A stretch of 64,000 bases of DNA from Deinococcus sp. QL22 (GTDB lineage Bacteria; Deinococcota; Deinococci; Deinococcales; Deinococcaceae): assembly GCF_023370075.1 (NCBI RefSeq), contig NZ_CP097151.1, positions 434,001 through 498,000 on the forward strand. Reading direction: 5' to 3'. The notes under the pieces were generated by a model. It worked only from the letters and a program-made list of their open reading frames with translations. It searched no databases and was not told where the DNA came from. Shown piece by piece: positions 44,223 to 52,899 of this stretch; the first letter of the stretch is position 1; each line of letters opens with the position of its first letter. The position numbers and the translations under genes were made by a program.

Positions 44223-45097
44223 CAGTTGTGGCTGGATCCGGCGCGGGACTGGCTCCCCTCTCCCCCACTCGGCGGGCCGTGCGGCTCTTTTTCCGCACGC
44301 CCAGCGGAGTGGCAGGGCTGGTGTTGGTCTTGATCGTCGTGGCCGCCGCCCTCTTGGCCCCTGTGCTGGCCCCCTATGACCCGGTTCAGTACGCGCCCAT
44401 TGACCGGATGCAGGGGCCATCGCTGCGGCACCTGCTGGGCACCGACCTGTATGGCCGCGATCTCCTTTCGCGGGTCATCTTCGGCAGCCGCATTAGCCTC
44501 TCGGTCAGCCTGATCAGCGTCACGCTGGCCTTGTTGGTCGGCGGGTTGTTGGGGGCGCTGGCAGGGTATTACCTGCGCTGGGTCGACACCCTGATCATGC
44601 GCGTGACCGATGTGCTGCTGGCCTTTCCCGCGATCTTGCTGGCGATCGCGCTGCTGGCCTTTTTGGGAGGTGGATTCTGGAACTTGACCCTCGCCATCGC
44701 GGTGGCCTACATCGCGCCCTTTGCCCGAGTCGTGCGGGCCGCCGTGCTGCGAACCCGCGACACGATGTATGTCGAAGCCAGCACGGCGCTGGGCGCTTCC
44801 GACCCCCGGCTGCTGTGGCGGCACGTGCTCCCCAATTCAACGGGGCCGGTACTGGTCGAAGTGAGCTTGCGGCTCGCCTACGCCATTCTCGGCGAAGCGG
44901 CACTCAGCTTTCTGGGCCTGGGCACCCAACCGCCTGCTCCCGCTTGGGGCCAGATGATTGCCGATGGCCGCCCTTTTCTGGAGACCAACCCCTGGATTTC
45001 TATCGCGCCCGGCCTCGCCATCATGGTCACGGTCCTGGGCTTCAATCTGCTGGGCGACGCGCTGCGTGACGCCCTCGACCCCCGGCTAAGCCGTTAA
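44219..45097 (+). CDS. Oligopeptide/dipeptide-type ABC transporter permease (DppC-like)
   Basis: A 292-residue DppC/OppC-type permease from the GTG at 44219 (GTGA overlap with the previous stop); an in-frame upstream ATG is inside the first permease. N-terminal helix GLVLVLIVVAAALLAPVLAPYDP, HLLGTDLYGRDLLSRVIFGSRISL and the EAA loop YVEASTALGASDPRLLWRHVLPN are all typical. It is the heterodimer partner of the DppB-like subunit. No ATPase gene lies on either side, so the energising subunits must be encoded elsewhere. Confidence 0.93.
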   Translation: MTVVAGSGAGLAPLSPTRRAVRLFFRTPSGVAGLVLVLIVVAAALLAPVLAPYDPVQYAPIDRMQGPSLRHLLGTDLYGRDLLSRVIFGSRISLSVSLISVTLALLVGGLLGALAGYYLRWVDTLIMRVTDVLLAFPAILLAIALLAFLGGGFWNLTLAIAVAYIAPFARVVRAAVLRTRDTMYVEASTALGASDPRLLWRHVLPNSTGPVLVEVSLRLAYAILGEAALSFLGLGTQPPAPAWGQMIADGRPFLETNPWISIAPGLAIMVTVLGFNLLGDALRDALDPRLSR

Positions 45098-45149
45098 CCC
45101 CACCTTTCCGTTCTGACCCCACTGCCCGTTGCCCCTACAGGAGGGAGCC

Positions 45150-46694
45150 ATGCCTATCCAACACCGAGCTGTCCGTCCCCTGACCGTCACACTGCTCTTG
45201 GCCCTCTCTGGCGCGGTGGTCAGCACAGCCCACGCCCAAACCTCCGGCGGGATTCTGCGGGCAGGCATGCAGGCCGATCCAGTGGGCTTAGACCCGCACG
45301 TCACCGAGGCCACGTCCACCCGCAACCAATTGGAAAACGTCTATGACACCCTGGTGGCCTTTGATGCCAGCGGAAAAATTGTGCCGTCGCTGGCGACCCG
45401 CTGGACAGCCAGCAAAGATGGCCTGACCTGGACGTTTACCCTCCGAAGTGGGGTCAAGTTTCACAACGGACGGGCGCTGGAGGCCAGCGACGTGGCCTAC
45501 TCCATCAACCGGATCAAGAATCCGGCCACCAAGTCCCCCCGCATCGGAGACTTTGAACTGGTCAAGAGCGTGACGGCCCCGAGCAAATCCAGCGTCGTGA
45601 TCACCCTGAGCAAGCCGTTCTCACCGTTGCTGAGCAAGTTGGCCTTTACGCTGAATGTCATTGTGCCCCGTGAGGCCGCCGCAACACTCAACACTCGCCC
45701 CATTGGGACTGGGCCCTTCCGTTTTATGGAGTATGTGCCCCAGACCCGCATGGTGCTCCGGAAAAACCCAGATTTTTGGGGCAAAGACGCCAAGGGCAAC
45801 AAGCTGCCGTACCTCGACGGCATTACCTATAGCTATCTGCCTGATCCCACGGCCCGCGTCACGGCGCTGCGCACCGGGACGGTGGACTGGATCGAGTACG
45901 TGCCGTCCACGGATATCACCAGCCTGAAGGCCAATGCGGCCGTCAATGTGCTGGGTGGCCCCGCCGCCAACTACCGCGCGCTGTTCTTAAATGTGAACGA
46001 AAAGCCGCTGAACGATCCCCGCGTGCGGCGGGCCATCGCGTATGCCATCAACAACCAGGAGATCGTGGACGTGGCCCTGTTGGGCGTGGGCGGCATCGCT
46101 TCGGCGGGTACCACGTTCCCCACAGGCAGCTATTACGCCAAGCCCGACCCCAGCTACGGCAAGCCCAATCTGGACAGAGCCCGCGCCCTCCTCAAAGAAG
46201 CAGGACTTCCGAACGGTTTTACCCTCAACCTCAAGGTGACCAGCACCTACGATTTCCTCCGGATCCCCGCCGAAATCTTGCAGGCGCAGTTGGCCCCTAT
46301 CGGCATCAAGGTCAACATTACGGCTCTGGAGTGGAGCGTGTACTTGCCCGATATTCTGAAGAAGAACTACATGGCCACCATTTTGGGCGAGAGTGGGCAA
46401 GGCGATCCTGACGACTACCTGTATACGCCCTTCGCTTCAGACAGCGGCGGCAACCTGACCAATTTCAAGGACGCCACCATCGACGGCTGGCTGGATCAGG
46501 GCCGTCAGATTGCGGACGCGGCGGCACGCAAGGCGCTGTATGCCAAGGTGCAGCAACGCCTCGTAACGCTGAGTCCGATGGTGTTCCTCTATTCTAGCAC
46601 CCAGTACGAAGCGGCCAGGAAAACTGTGCAGGGCTACCAGCACTTCCCCAATACCAGTTATATCGGCCTGCGCAGCGCTTGGCTGAGGCGCTGA
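45150..46694 (+). CDS. ABC transporter substrate-binding protein, peptide/opine/nickel type
   Basis: A 514-residue SBP_bac_5 protein. The ATG at 45150 follows GGAGGGAG. A signal peptide ends at AHA (near residue 29). The family pattern is complete: LDPHVTEATSTRNQLENVYDTLVAFD, VPSLATRWTASKDGLTWTFTLR-GVKFHNGR, and RVRRAIAYAINNQEIV. It delivers its ligand to the two permeases. The ligand could be a peptide, opine or other small molecule; the cupin neighbour does not decide. Confidence 0.93.
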   Translation: MPIQHRAVRPLTVTLLLALSGAVVSTAHAQTSGGILRAGMQADPVGLDPHVTEATSTRNQLENVYDTLVAFDASGKIVPSLATRWTASKDGLTWTFTLRSGVKFHNGRALEASDVAYSINRIKNPATKSPRIGDFELVKSVTAPSKSSVVITLSKPFSPLLSKLAFTLNVIVPREAAATLNTRPIGTGPFRFMEYVPQTRMVLRKNPDFWGKDAKGNKLPYLDGITYSYLPDPTARVTALRTGTVDWIEYVPSTDITSLKANAAVNVLGGPAANYRALFLNVNEKPLNDPRVRRAIAYAINNQEIVDVALLGVGGIASAGTTFPTGSYYAKPDPSYGKPNLDRARALLKEAGLPNGFTLNLKVTSTYDFLRIPAEILQAQLAPIGIKVNITALEWSVYLPDILKKNYMATILGESGQGDPDDYLYTPFASDSGGNLTNFKDATIDGWLDQGRQIADAAARKALYAKVQQRLVTLSPMVFLYSSTQYEAARKTVQGYQHFPNTSYIGLRSAWLRR

Positions 46695-46717
46695 GGAAAT
46701 TCAGGTAACAGCAGCAT

Positions 46718-46737
46718 GGGCGGCTGAAAGGCCGCCC
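46718..46737 (+). terminator. Hairpin after the ABC transporter operon
   Basis: GGGCGGC and GCCGCCC form a 7-bp stem with a 6-base loop (TGAAAG), 24 bp after the binding-protein stop, followed by a weakly T-containing TGTCCTGTGTGG. Confidence 0.5.
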
Positions 46738-46772
46738 TGTCCTGTGTGGTGTGAACGCAGGGACGGCAAATA

Positions 46773-46843
46773 GCTTGGACAGTCCCCTTAAACGGGGAGA
46801 AGTTCCCACAGCCCTCTGGCTGCTCTCCGCTTGGACAGTCCCC
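46773..46843. repeat. 15-bp direct repeat near an integrase remnant
   Basis: GCTTGGACAGTCCCC occurs at 46773-46787 and exactly again at 46829-46843. The pair lies just past the end of the integrase remnant at 46917. It could be a recombinase arm or attachment site, or an unrelated duplication. Confidence 0.5.
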
Positions 46844-46916
46844 GCAGCAGATCTAGGCGGTGTTTGCTCTGACACGGGCGCGCCTGATGAGCGGTGGCGG
46901 AAACGCTCAGGGTCAT

Positions 46917-47150
46917 TCAAGCCAAGGTGACGCCGTCAAAGGCGGCCCGGACTTCACTGCCGTCCAGTTCGGCATAGCTGGCGGCGGTGTCGAGCTGGGC
47001 ATGGTGCAAGTATTGGGCAACGGCCCGCAGGTTCTTGGTGCGGGGGTACATCAAAGTACCGGCGGTGTGCCGCAGTCCGTGGACTTCCCGGCCCTCGTGG
47101 CGGATGCTTATGCGGTCACACAGCGCCTTCAGCCGCCCAAGTCGGAACCA
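46917..47150 (-). pseudogene. Tyrosine recombinase/integrase C-terminal remnant
   Basis: The minus frame reads RLKALCDRISIRHEGREVHGLRHTAGTLMYPRTKNLRAVAQYL and then HHAQLDTAASYAELD: the HxLRHTAGT box, the LGH-like HHA and the catalytic Tyr are all recognisable. Everything before about residue 150 of an integrase is absent; the sequence beyond 47150 belongs to a different, plus-strand XRE frame. It is a remnant of an integrated element, distinct from the one at 39.1 kb. Confidence 0.75.
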
Positions 47151-47172
47151 CCGTGACCGTGGGATTGATGAG

Positions 47173-47454
47173 CTGTCCGTCGAGGCCAGTGGCCAGCAGC
47201 AAATCAGGCGGCAGAAGGCCAGAAAACCCAGCCGGGCCGCCAGCACCCTCAGGACGGTGTTCGGGGCCAACTTGCGGGCGGTGCGGCATGCCCAGGCACT
47301 GTCTATTTTCGACGTGTCGCAGGCCACCCAGGTGAACCCGTCGTCTCTGGCACAGATTGAGCGCAGCGTGGGTTTGGACGTGCTGCATGCGCTGGCACAG
47401 GTGGTCGAGACGCCTCATACATGGCTTGCTCAATCCTGCCGTACAGTTCCCTGA
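47173..47454 (+). CDS. XRE-type helix-turn-helix protein, start uncertain
   Basis: The frame contains FGANLRAVRHAQALSIFDVSQATQVNPSSLAQIERSVG followed by LDVLHALAQVVETP, an XRE helix-turn-helix (core NPSSLAQIE). No ATG with a ribosome site is available; GTG at 47257 would give 65 residues, and a CTG at 47173 a little more. The start region meets the truncated end of the integrase remnant, so the gene may have lost its own N-terminus. It might have been the element's regulator. Confidence 0.5.
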   Translation: MSVEASGQQQIRRQKARKPSRAASTLRTVFGANLRAVRHAQALSIFDVSQATQVNPSSLAQIERSVGLDVLHALAQVVETPHTWLAQSCRTVP

Positions 47455-47495
47455 GGACGAACACACGAGAGAGACGGGCTAGGGGAAAGGCCCCC

Positions 47496-50400
47496 TCAAT
47501 CTGCCGCCGTCGCCCAACTTCCTAGAGGCAATTCACTGAGCCTCGCTACCTTCACCGTCACCGCTTGCCCAGTCACGGTGGCCTGTCCCTGCACGATCAG
47601 GGCGCGGGCGTCTCGGAGTAAGACTCGGTGCGCTTCCCACAGGTCTGGAGGGATGATGGCCTGAATACGGGCGCTGGCGTCTTCCAGCACGTAGAAGGCG
47701 AATCCTTTGGCCGTGGGCGGGCGCTGCTTGGCGACGATCAGCCCTGCTGTCCAGACTTGTTGGCCGTGTTTTAAGTGGCCCAGCGACACACAGCCCATGT
47801 CGCGTAGGCGGGTGCGGTGGGCGTCAAGGGGATGGCGGCCACTGGCAGACAGGCCGGTGGTGTGCAGATCCAGAAACAGCAGTTGGTCTTCGGTCATCCC
47901 GGATAACTCCGGCGGTTCGGTGATGAGTCCCAGCAGGGCGCGGGTTCCAGAAGGGCGAGCATGAGCCAAAGTGCTCAGTTGATACGTCGCCTCACGTCGG
48001 TGCTGACCAAGACTGTCAAGCGCTCCCGCTTGAATCAGCGTCTCCAAGGTGTCCCGCTTGACCTGCACGCGGTCATAAAAATCTTCAGCACTTTGAAACT
48101 TGCCCCCCGTGAGGCGTTCTTGCACGATCTGGCGGGCAGTCTCCAGACTCAGGCCATCGACAGCAGTGAGGGGGATGCGGACGGTTTGGGTGGATTCGGC
48201 CCGGTACGACACACCTGAGCGATTCATGCACACCGGAGCCAAGTGAACGCCCCAACGCCTGGCCTCGGTGCTGATCGTACTGGCAGGCCACATGCCCGGC
48301 GCTTCGGTGAGCACTCCAGCCAAAAATGCGGCGGGATGGTGCTGGCGCATCCAGGCTGAAGCGTAGGAATGTTGAGCAAAAGCGTGAGCATGTGATTCCG
48401 CAAATCCATAGCCCCGGAAGGCTGCACAGGTGTCGAACAGAGACTCGGCTTCCCACGGAAAGGCCCCAGTCGTCAGCGCAGCCCCGTCCAAGAAAGCGGT
48501 CTTGAGTTGTGCGAGTTCTGCTGCATCCTCGGTTTTGCTGAGTCTGCTCCTAAAGCGATCTGCATCCGGCCAAGAAAATCCCGCGTACTGCACCGCGATC
48601 CTCAGAATCTGCTCCTGAAACATCAGCGTGCCGTGCGTTGGGGCCAGAATCGTTTTCAAGGGTTCGGGGAAATCAGGGACAGCTTCTTCCCCTCTGGCCC
48701 GCCGCACATAGGGATGCACGGTGCCGCTCTGAATCGGCCCCGGCCTGACGAGTGCGATCTGATGGGCAAGTTGGGTCATGGTCTTCGGTTGCAACCGAGC
48801 CGTCATCTGCACCTGCGCCGGGCTTTCGATCTGGAACAGGGCCATCGTGTCACCGCTGGCAATACGCTTCCAGACTTGTGCATCGTCGGGCAAGTCGCCG
48901 TAGTTGATCCATTCCCCGGTGAGGCGCAGGACTTCTTCTCTGGCCCGTTCGAGTGCGGCTAACATTCGCAATCCTAGGAGATCAAGCTTGATCAGGCCCA
49001 GCTTTTCCACATCGTCCTTGTCGAAGGTCAACATGCGAATGCCGCCCGAACTGCGGGTGAGCGGGCTAAAGTGGGTTAAAGGCTGGCTGCTCAGCACCAC
49101 GCCGCCGGAGTGTGGGGCCAGGTGCCGGACAAAGCGGGGTTCGATCCGGTCAAGCAGTCTGAGCAACGCCTCTTTGACTGGGGCATCGCCGAGCACTTCA
49201 GTGAACACGACTTCAGCTTCCCTCGCCCGGTGGGGACGGTGATGGCGGAAATCGCGGCCCAGTGCCCGACTCAATCTGTCCCGCAACTCTGGTGGCAGCC
49301 CTAAAGCGCGGCCCAAATCCTGTACGGCTGAGGGCAACCGATACGTGATGCGGTTGGCGACCATCGCTTCCCCTGCTCCCCCGTTGCCCCAGCGTTCTTC
49401 CACCCAACTCAAGACTTGATCCCGTCTGCTGCTCGCAATATCGATGTCCACATCCGGCATGGAGGCCCGCCCAGTGTGGAGGAAGCGTTCAAAGAGCAGA
49501 TTGTGTTTGATGGGATCAGACAGGGTGATGCCAAGCAGATAGCACAGGACTGATCCTGCTGCCGAACCCCTTCCGGCGGCTAAAATCCCGTGACTGCGGC
49601 AGTAGTCGGTGACTTCAGCAGCGGTGAGGAAGAATCCAGCCATCTCCAAGGTAGCGACAGTCGCGAGTTCGGAAGTCAGGCGTTCTTGAGCTTGGGGCCG
49701 GGTGTCTGCCGGGTAACGGGAGAGGGCCGCACACGCCCGGTCTTCCAAAGCAGCTTGTGGCGTTTGTCCGGGTGGAAGCCGTGTCTCCGGTGAAGCCAAA
49801 CGTTCGGGGAGCAGGTCAAAGGTGCAAGCATCGGCGAGTTTGCCAGAATTGAGGAGTGCGTCTGGGAAAGGCAACGACACCGCCCAACTCTCTGGTGTCC
49901 CGACATGCCGGGCATCATTGCGGGGCCGCTCGGCGTGCGGCGTGTCCACATCTATACCCAGTCGCGCACAGCTCAGGGCGTCCAGCAGAGGATAATCGGC
50001 GGCTTCGGCCATACACACTTCCGGGGCAGCAACGGTGGGCAAGTTCAAATCCCGCGCCAAGCCACGCAAGTAATCCAAGCGGCGGCGTTCATTAGGGGCG
50101 TGTTGGTGGCCCAGTTGCAGGTAGAGATCAAAAGGGAAACTGGCGCGGAACAGCCGCAGGAATTCAGTGGCCCTAGCGATCTCTTTGCGCTCGCCCAGCA
50201 CGGTGGGAAATCCGTTTCTGCCCCCGGTCAAGCAGGCCAGGTGTTCGCGGCCCCGTTCAGCAGTCGCTTGCAAGGCAGAGAGGGGCAAGCCATCTGGTGT
50301 GTTGAGCTTGATCTCCGTCACGAGTTCGCAGAGCAGGCCATATCCAGCACGCGATTTAGCAAGCAGCACCAGAGGGAAGACTTCGTGGGGCTGGGCTGAT

Positions 50401-50660
50401 CGGGGCACACTGGGAAACAGGACGGGTAAGGTCACGCCGATGACGGCCTTGATCCCTTTTTCTTTTGCCGTCTCGAACAGTTCCACCGCCCCGGCCACGC
50501 TGCACCAATCGGCCAGGCCCACCGCCCCAAAGCTCCGTTCCGCCGCCACTTCTACTAATCTGGCCGGACTGACCGTGCTGCGGCCCTCGGAGAAGTAGCT
50601 CTGGCAGGCAAGCAGAGCAGGCAACGTCTTGGGCGTCAGTCCTGAAGGCGGGCCAGCCAC
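47496..50660 (-). CDS. dnaE2: Error-prone DNA polymerase III alpha-like subunit (DnaE2/ImuC)
   Basis: A 1054-residue C-family polymerase of DnaE2 length, GTG start at 50660 overlapping the DUF6504 gene by 25 bases. Catalytic acids are present (MPDVDIDIASSRR, and later KLDLLGLRMLAALE), as are the helix-hairpin-helix region and a C-terminal OB fold (ARIQAIIPPDLW). The N-terminal PHP domain has lost metal ligands: ACQSYFSEG occupies the place of HxHS. DnaE2 copies past lesions in mutagenic SOS repair together with ImuB. It is last in the lexA-imuB-DUF6504-dnaE2 operon. Confidence 0.93.
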   Translation of the reverse strand: MAGPPSGLTPKTLPALLACQSYFSEGRSTVSPARLVEVAAERSFGAVGLADWCSVAGAVELFETAKEKGIKAVIGVTLPVLFPSVPRSAQPHEVFPLVLLAKSRAGYGLLCELVTEIKLNTPDGLPLSALQATAERGREHLACLTGGRNGFPTVLGERKEIARATEFLRLFRASFPFDLYLQLGHQHAPNERRRLDYLRGLARDLNLPTVAAPEVCMAEAADYPLLDALSCARLGIDVDTPHAERPRNDARHVGTPESWAVSLPFPDALLNSGKLADACTFDLLPERLASPETRLPPGQTPQAALEDRACAALSRYPADTRPQAQERLTSELATVATLEMAGFFLTAAEVTDYCRSHGILAAGRGSAAGSVLCYLLGITLSDPIKHNLLFERFLHTGRASMPDVDIDIASSRRDQVLSWVEERWGNGGAGEAMVANRITYRLPSAVQDLGRALGLPPELRDRLSRALGRDFRHHRPHRAREAEVVFTEVLGDAPVKEALLRLLDRIEPRFVRHLAPHSGGVVLSSQPLTHFSPLTRSSGGIRMLTFDKDDVEKLGLIKLDLLGLRMLAALERAREEVLRLTGEWINYGDLPDDAQVWKRIASGDTMALFQIESPAQVQMTARLQPKTMTQLAHQIALVRPGPIQSGTVHPYVRRARGEEAVPDFPEPLKTILAPTHGTLMFQEQILRIAVQYAGFSWPDADRFRSRLSKTEDAAELAQLKTAFLDGAALTTGAFPWEAESLFDTCAAFRGYGFAESHAHAFAQHSYASAWMRQHHPAAFLAGVLTEAPGMWPASTISTEARRWGVHLAPVCMNRSGVSYRAESTQTVRIPLTAVDGLSLETARQIVQERLTGGKFQSAEDFYDRVQVKRDTLETLIQAGALDSLGQHRREATYQLSTLAHARPSGTRALLGLITEPPELSGMTEDQLLFLDLHTTGLSASGRHPLDAHRTRLRDMGCVSLGHLKHGQQVWTAGLIVAKQRPPTAKGFAFYVLEDASARIQAIIPPDLWEAHRVLLRDARALIVQGQATVTGQAVTVKVARLSELPLGSWATAAD

Positions 50661-50881
50661 CAGCGCCCCCCCGGTATGTCCTCATGGTGCAGTTCGGCCA
50701 CGAGGTTGCCTGCTTGAACGAGGTAGCAGTCACGGGGTTGCTCGTCCAACCACCAGCGCCCTCCAAATCGCCACTGATCCAAGAGGATGCTCACGGGATA
50801 GGTGCGGCCCTGCCAGTACAGCAAATGCGGGCAGCCCCCCTCGCGGATTGTGACCCCAATCTCTTGCTGCACGGCTTTCAT
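50636..50881 (-). CDS. DUF6504-type small protein of the mutagenesis cassette
   Basis: An 81-residue protein whose ATG overlaps the ImuB stop (ATGA at 50881). It is rich in tryptophan and arginine (LDQWRFGGRWWLDEQPRDCYLV, core WRFGGRWW) and matches the small DUF6504-like proteins found between imuB and dnaE2 in other bacteria. No enzymatic motif is seen. By position it is likely an accessory of the translesion complex, but its role is not established. Confidence 0.8.
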   Translation of the reverse strand: MKAVQQEIGVTIREGGCPHLLYWQGRTYPVSILLDQWRFGGRWWLDEQPRDCYLVQAGNLVAELHHEDIPGGRWWLARLQD

Positions 50882-52113
50882 GGGGCCATCCCCTCAAAAA
50901 AGGCCAGCACTTGTTGTATGGCTGTTTCCCGGCGTTGACTGCGCGTGACCGGACTTTGCTGGGGCGTCATCATCGTCTGCCGCAGCGTCCCGGTTTGCCA
51001 ATCCACCCATTGGTATTGCGCATCGGTGGAATAGGCCCACGGATCAAGCCACTGCACGCGCACCAACGCCTCTGGGAAGCGGTCAAGCAGCGTCTTCGTC
51101 ACTTCCAGTTCAGCAATGCCTGCCCAGAGGCCCACCATCCGGGCGGGTTGTTGAAGGCCCGACAATTGGGCAGTCATGGCATCTACACCCAGCGGCAAAG
51201 CGTCCGTGTCTTGCAGGGTCAGCAGGGCCATTCTGAGCAGTCCAGCGTCATCCAGCGGCCATTTCAGCGGACGGGTGGCACTGAGTCTGCCGCCCACCGT
51301 ATCGGCATGGAGGGTCAGGTAGGCAGCGGTGCGGCCCCGCAATTCAGGCAGGAGGGAAGAGAGCAGGTCCGTCAACGCGGCTTCGGCTTCTCCCAGTTCT
51401 AGCAGAGGCGCGTCCACACTCAGGTGCGCCTCAATGCTCTGTCCTGGCACATATTTTGCCACTCCCCCACTGCGTTCGCCCTTCAGAAAACGGTTGACTT
51501 TCTTCCCGACATCCACGCCCAAAAACGCTTCCCGCTGCGCCGCGCTCCACTTGACCAGGTCGGCCAAGCCCCGAAGCCCCAGAAACGCTAATTTCTGGAG
51601 TTGGGCATCCGGCACACCCAAGACCTGCAAATGCTCAATGGGCATCAAGCTCAGGAAGGATTTCTCTTGCCCGCCTGTGACGTCTCGTACTTCCCCTGAC
51701 CTGGTCCGCAAAGCCGCCAAATGCGCCACTTCTCGACTGTCTGCCAGCCCAACGGGAGCGTGCAAAGCTGCGGCGAGGTCACGGGCCGCGTTCAGGCTGA
51801 CTTTCAAGAAGGCAATTCCCGCCTGCCGTCCCTCTACTCGGTCGCTGTAGCGGGCGTACAAGGCTTCCAAGAGTTCTGCCCACGCTGCACTCGCTGCCGG
51901 GCCAGCAACGACTTCGGCGTGCAGATCAGGGCAACGGCTCAGCGCCGCCATCTCCCGCATACCCGTCTGTACGCCCTGAAGTTGGGCCTCTGGACAGGGA
52001 AAGAGGACTCTTCGGCTCTCGCTCAGCACGGCGACAGGCACGCCGGGACGTGAGCGGCTCAGCAGGGTCAACGGCCACGGCGCAAGGAGGACACAAGCGA
52101 CGTGGGCGGCCAT
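50878..52113 (-). CDS. imuB: ImuB-like Y-family polymerase homologue, catalytically inactive
   Basis: A 411-residue protein starting 2 bases after the lexA stop. It aligns with Y-family polymerases (hairpin region LMPIEHLQVLGVPDAQLQKLAFLGLRGLADL) but lacks the active-site acids: the first motif is VACVLLAPWPL instead of HVDMDAF, and the second is EGRQAGIAFLKVS instead of the SIDEAYLD form. Such proteins are ImuB, which bring DnaE2 to the sliding clamp without polymerising. A clear clamp-binding motif is not obvious to me. Confidence 0.88.
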   Translation of the reverse strand: MAAHVACVLLAPWPLTLLSRSRPGVPVAVLSESRRVLFPCPEAQLQGVQTGMREMAALSRCPDLHAEVVAGPAASAAWAELLEALYARYSDRVEGRQAGIAFLKVSLNAARDLAAALHAPVGLADSREVAHLAALRTRSGEVRDVTGGQEKSFLSLMPIEHLQVLGVPDAQLQKLAFLGLRGLADLVKWSAAQREAFLGVDVGKKVNRFLKGERSGGVAKYVPGQSIEAHLSVDAPLLELGEAEAALTDLLSSLLPELRGRTAAYLTLHADTVGGRLSATRPLKWPLDDAGLLRMALLTLQDTDALPLGVDAMTAQLSGLQQPARMVGLWAGIAELEVTKTLLDRFPEALVRVQWLDPWAYSTDAQYQWVDWQTGTLRQTMMTPQQSPVTRSQRRETAIQQVLAFFEGMAP

Positions 52114-52115
52114 GC

Positions 52116-52754
52116 TCAGTCCCGCCCCTTGCTCACCCTCGGCCCCGCCACACCCAGGCGGGCCACCATCCGGCCCTGCACCCGCACCTGATCAGCCGGA
52201 AAGGTCATGCGCGGATGGTGGGGGTTTTCACTCATCAGCGTCACTTCGTCGCCAAAGTGGTACAGGCGTTTGAGGGTGGCCGCGTTGTCGCCCGGAATCA
52301 GCACCACCGCCACTTCGCCGTCCAGCACTTCAGCCGCAGGCCGCACCAACACATAATCGCCGTCCATCACGCCGATACCAGTCATCGAGTCGCCCCGGAT
52401 CTGAAGCAGGAAATCGCCTTCCCGCACGCCCAAGAGGGCATCGACACTCGGCGTGGTCTGTTCCGGCACCTGTTCGGCCAGAATCGGCGGCCCAGCGGCG
52501 ATCTGGCCGTAGATGGGCAGTCCCATGCCAATCAAGGCGCGGGTCTTCTCCGTCAGATTCAGTCGGCCACGCGCCCCGCTGCGCCCGATATAGCCCAAGT
52601 CCCGCAGGGTCTTGAGATGAAACGAGATGGTGCCTTCGGTCAGGCCGCACGCACGGGCCAAGTCGGCCGCGCTGGGCGGGCCGTCGTTCTCGGCGGTCAG
52701 GCGGGCAATCGTCCGCAGCAATTGAATCCGCAGGGGGGTGAGGCGCGGGGGCAA
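52116..52754 (-). CDS. lexA: LexA repressor
   Basis: A 212-residue protein with a TTG start at 52754 and AAGGAG six bases upstream. The N-terminal winged helix (PSAADLARACGLTEGTISFHLKTLRDLGYI) is unusual in sequence; the C-terminal S24 domain is intact: cleavage at Ala-Gly in QIAAGPP, Ser in GDSMTG, and Lys in NAATLKRL. It would self-cleave on RecA activation. It heads the SOS-mutagenesis operon and a perfect palindrome lies just upstream, so autoregulation is likely. Confidence 0.93.
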   Translation of the reverse strand: MPPRLTPLRIQLLRTIARLTAENDGPPSAADLARACGLTEGTISFHLKTLRDLGYIGRSGARGRLNLTEKTRALIGMGLPIYGQIAAGPPILAEQVPEQTTPSVDALLGVREGDFLLQIRGDSMTGIGVMDGDYVLVRPAAEVLDGEVAVVLIPGDNAATLKRLYHFGDEVTLMSENPHHPRMTFPADQVRVQGRMVARLGVAGPRVSKGRD

Positions 52755-52769
52755 GAGAATCTCCTTTAA

Positions 52770-52791
52770 CTATCAAAGGATTCTTTGATAG
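52770..52791 (-). promoter_or_regulatory. 22-bp perfect palindrome upstream of lexA (SOS-box candidate)
   Basis: CTATCAAAG-GATT-CTTTGATAG, 9-bp arms with a 4-base centre, ends 15 bases before the TTG start and directly abuts the AAGGAG site. Binding there would block transcription of lexA-imuB-DUF6504-dnaE2. It does not resemble the E. coli or Bacillus SOS boxes. Confidence 0.75.
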
Positions 52792-52899
52792 CTGAGGCCA
52801 TAGTGAGGCACGTTGCCTTTGCGCGTCAATCCCCCAACTCTTCAGGTCGCTTCAGAGGTCAAGGATTCGATGATCTCCTTTGGTGGCGCTGTTCAGAGA

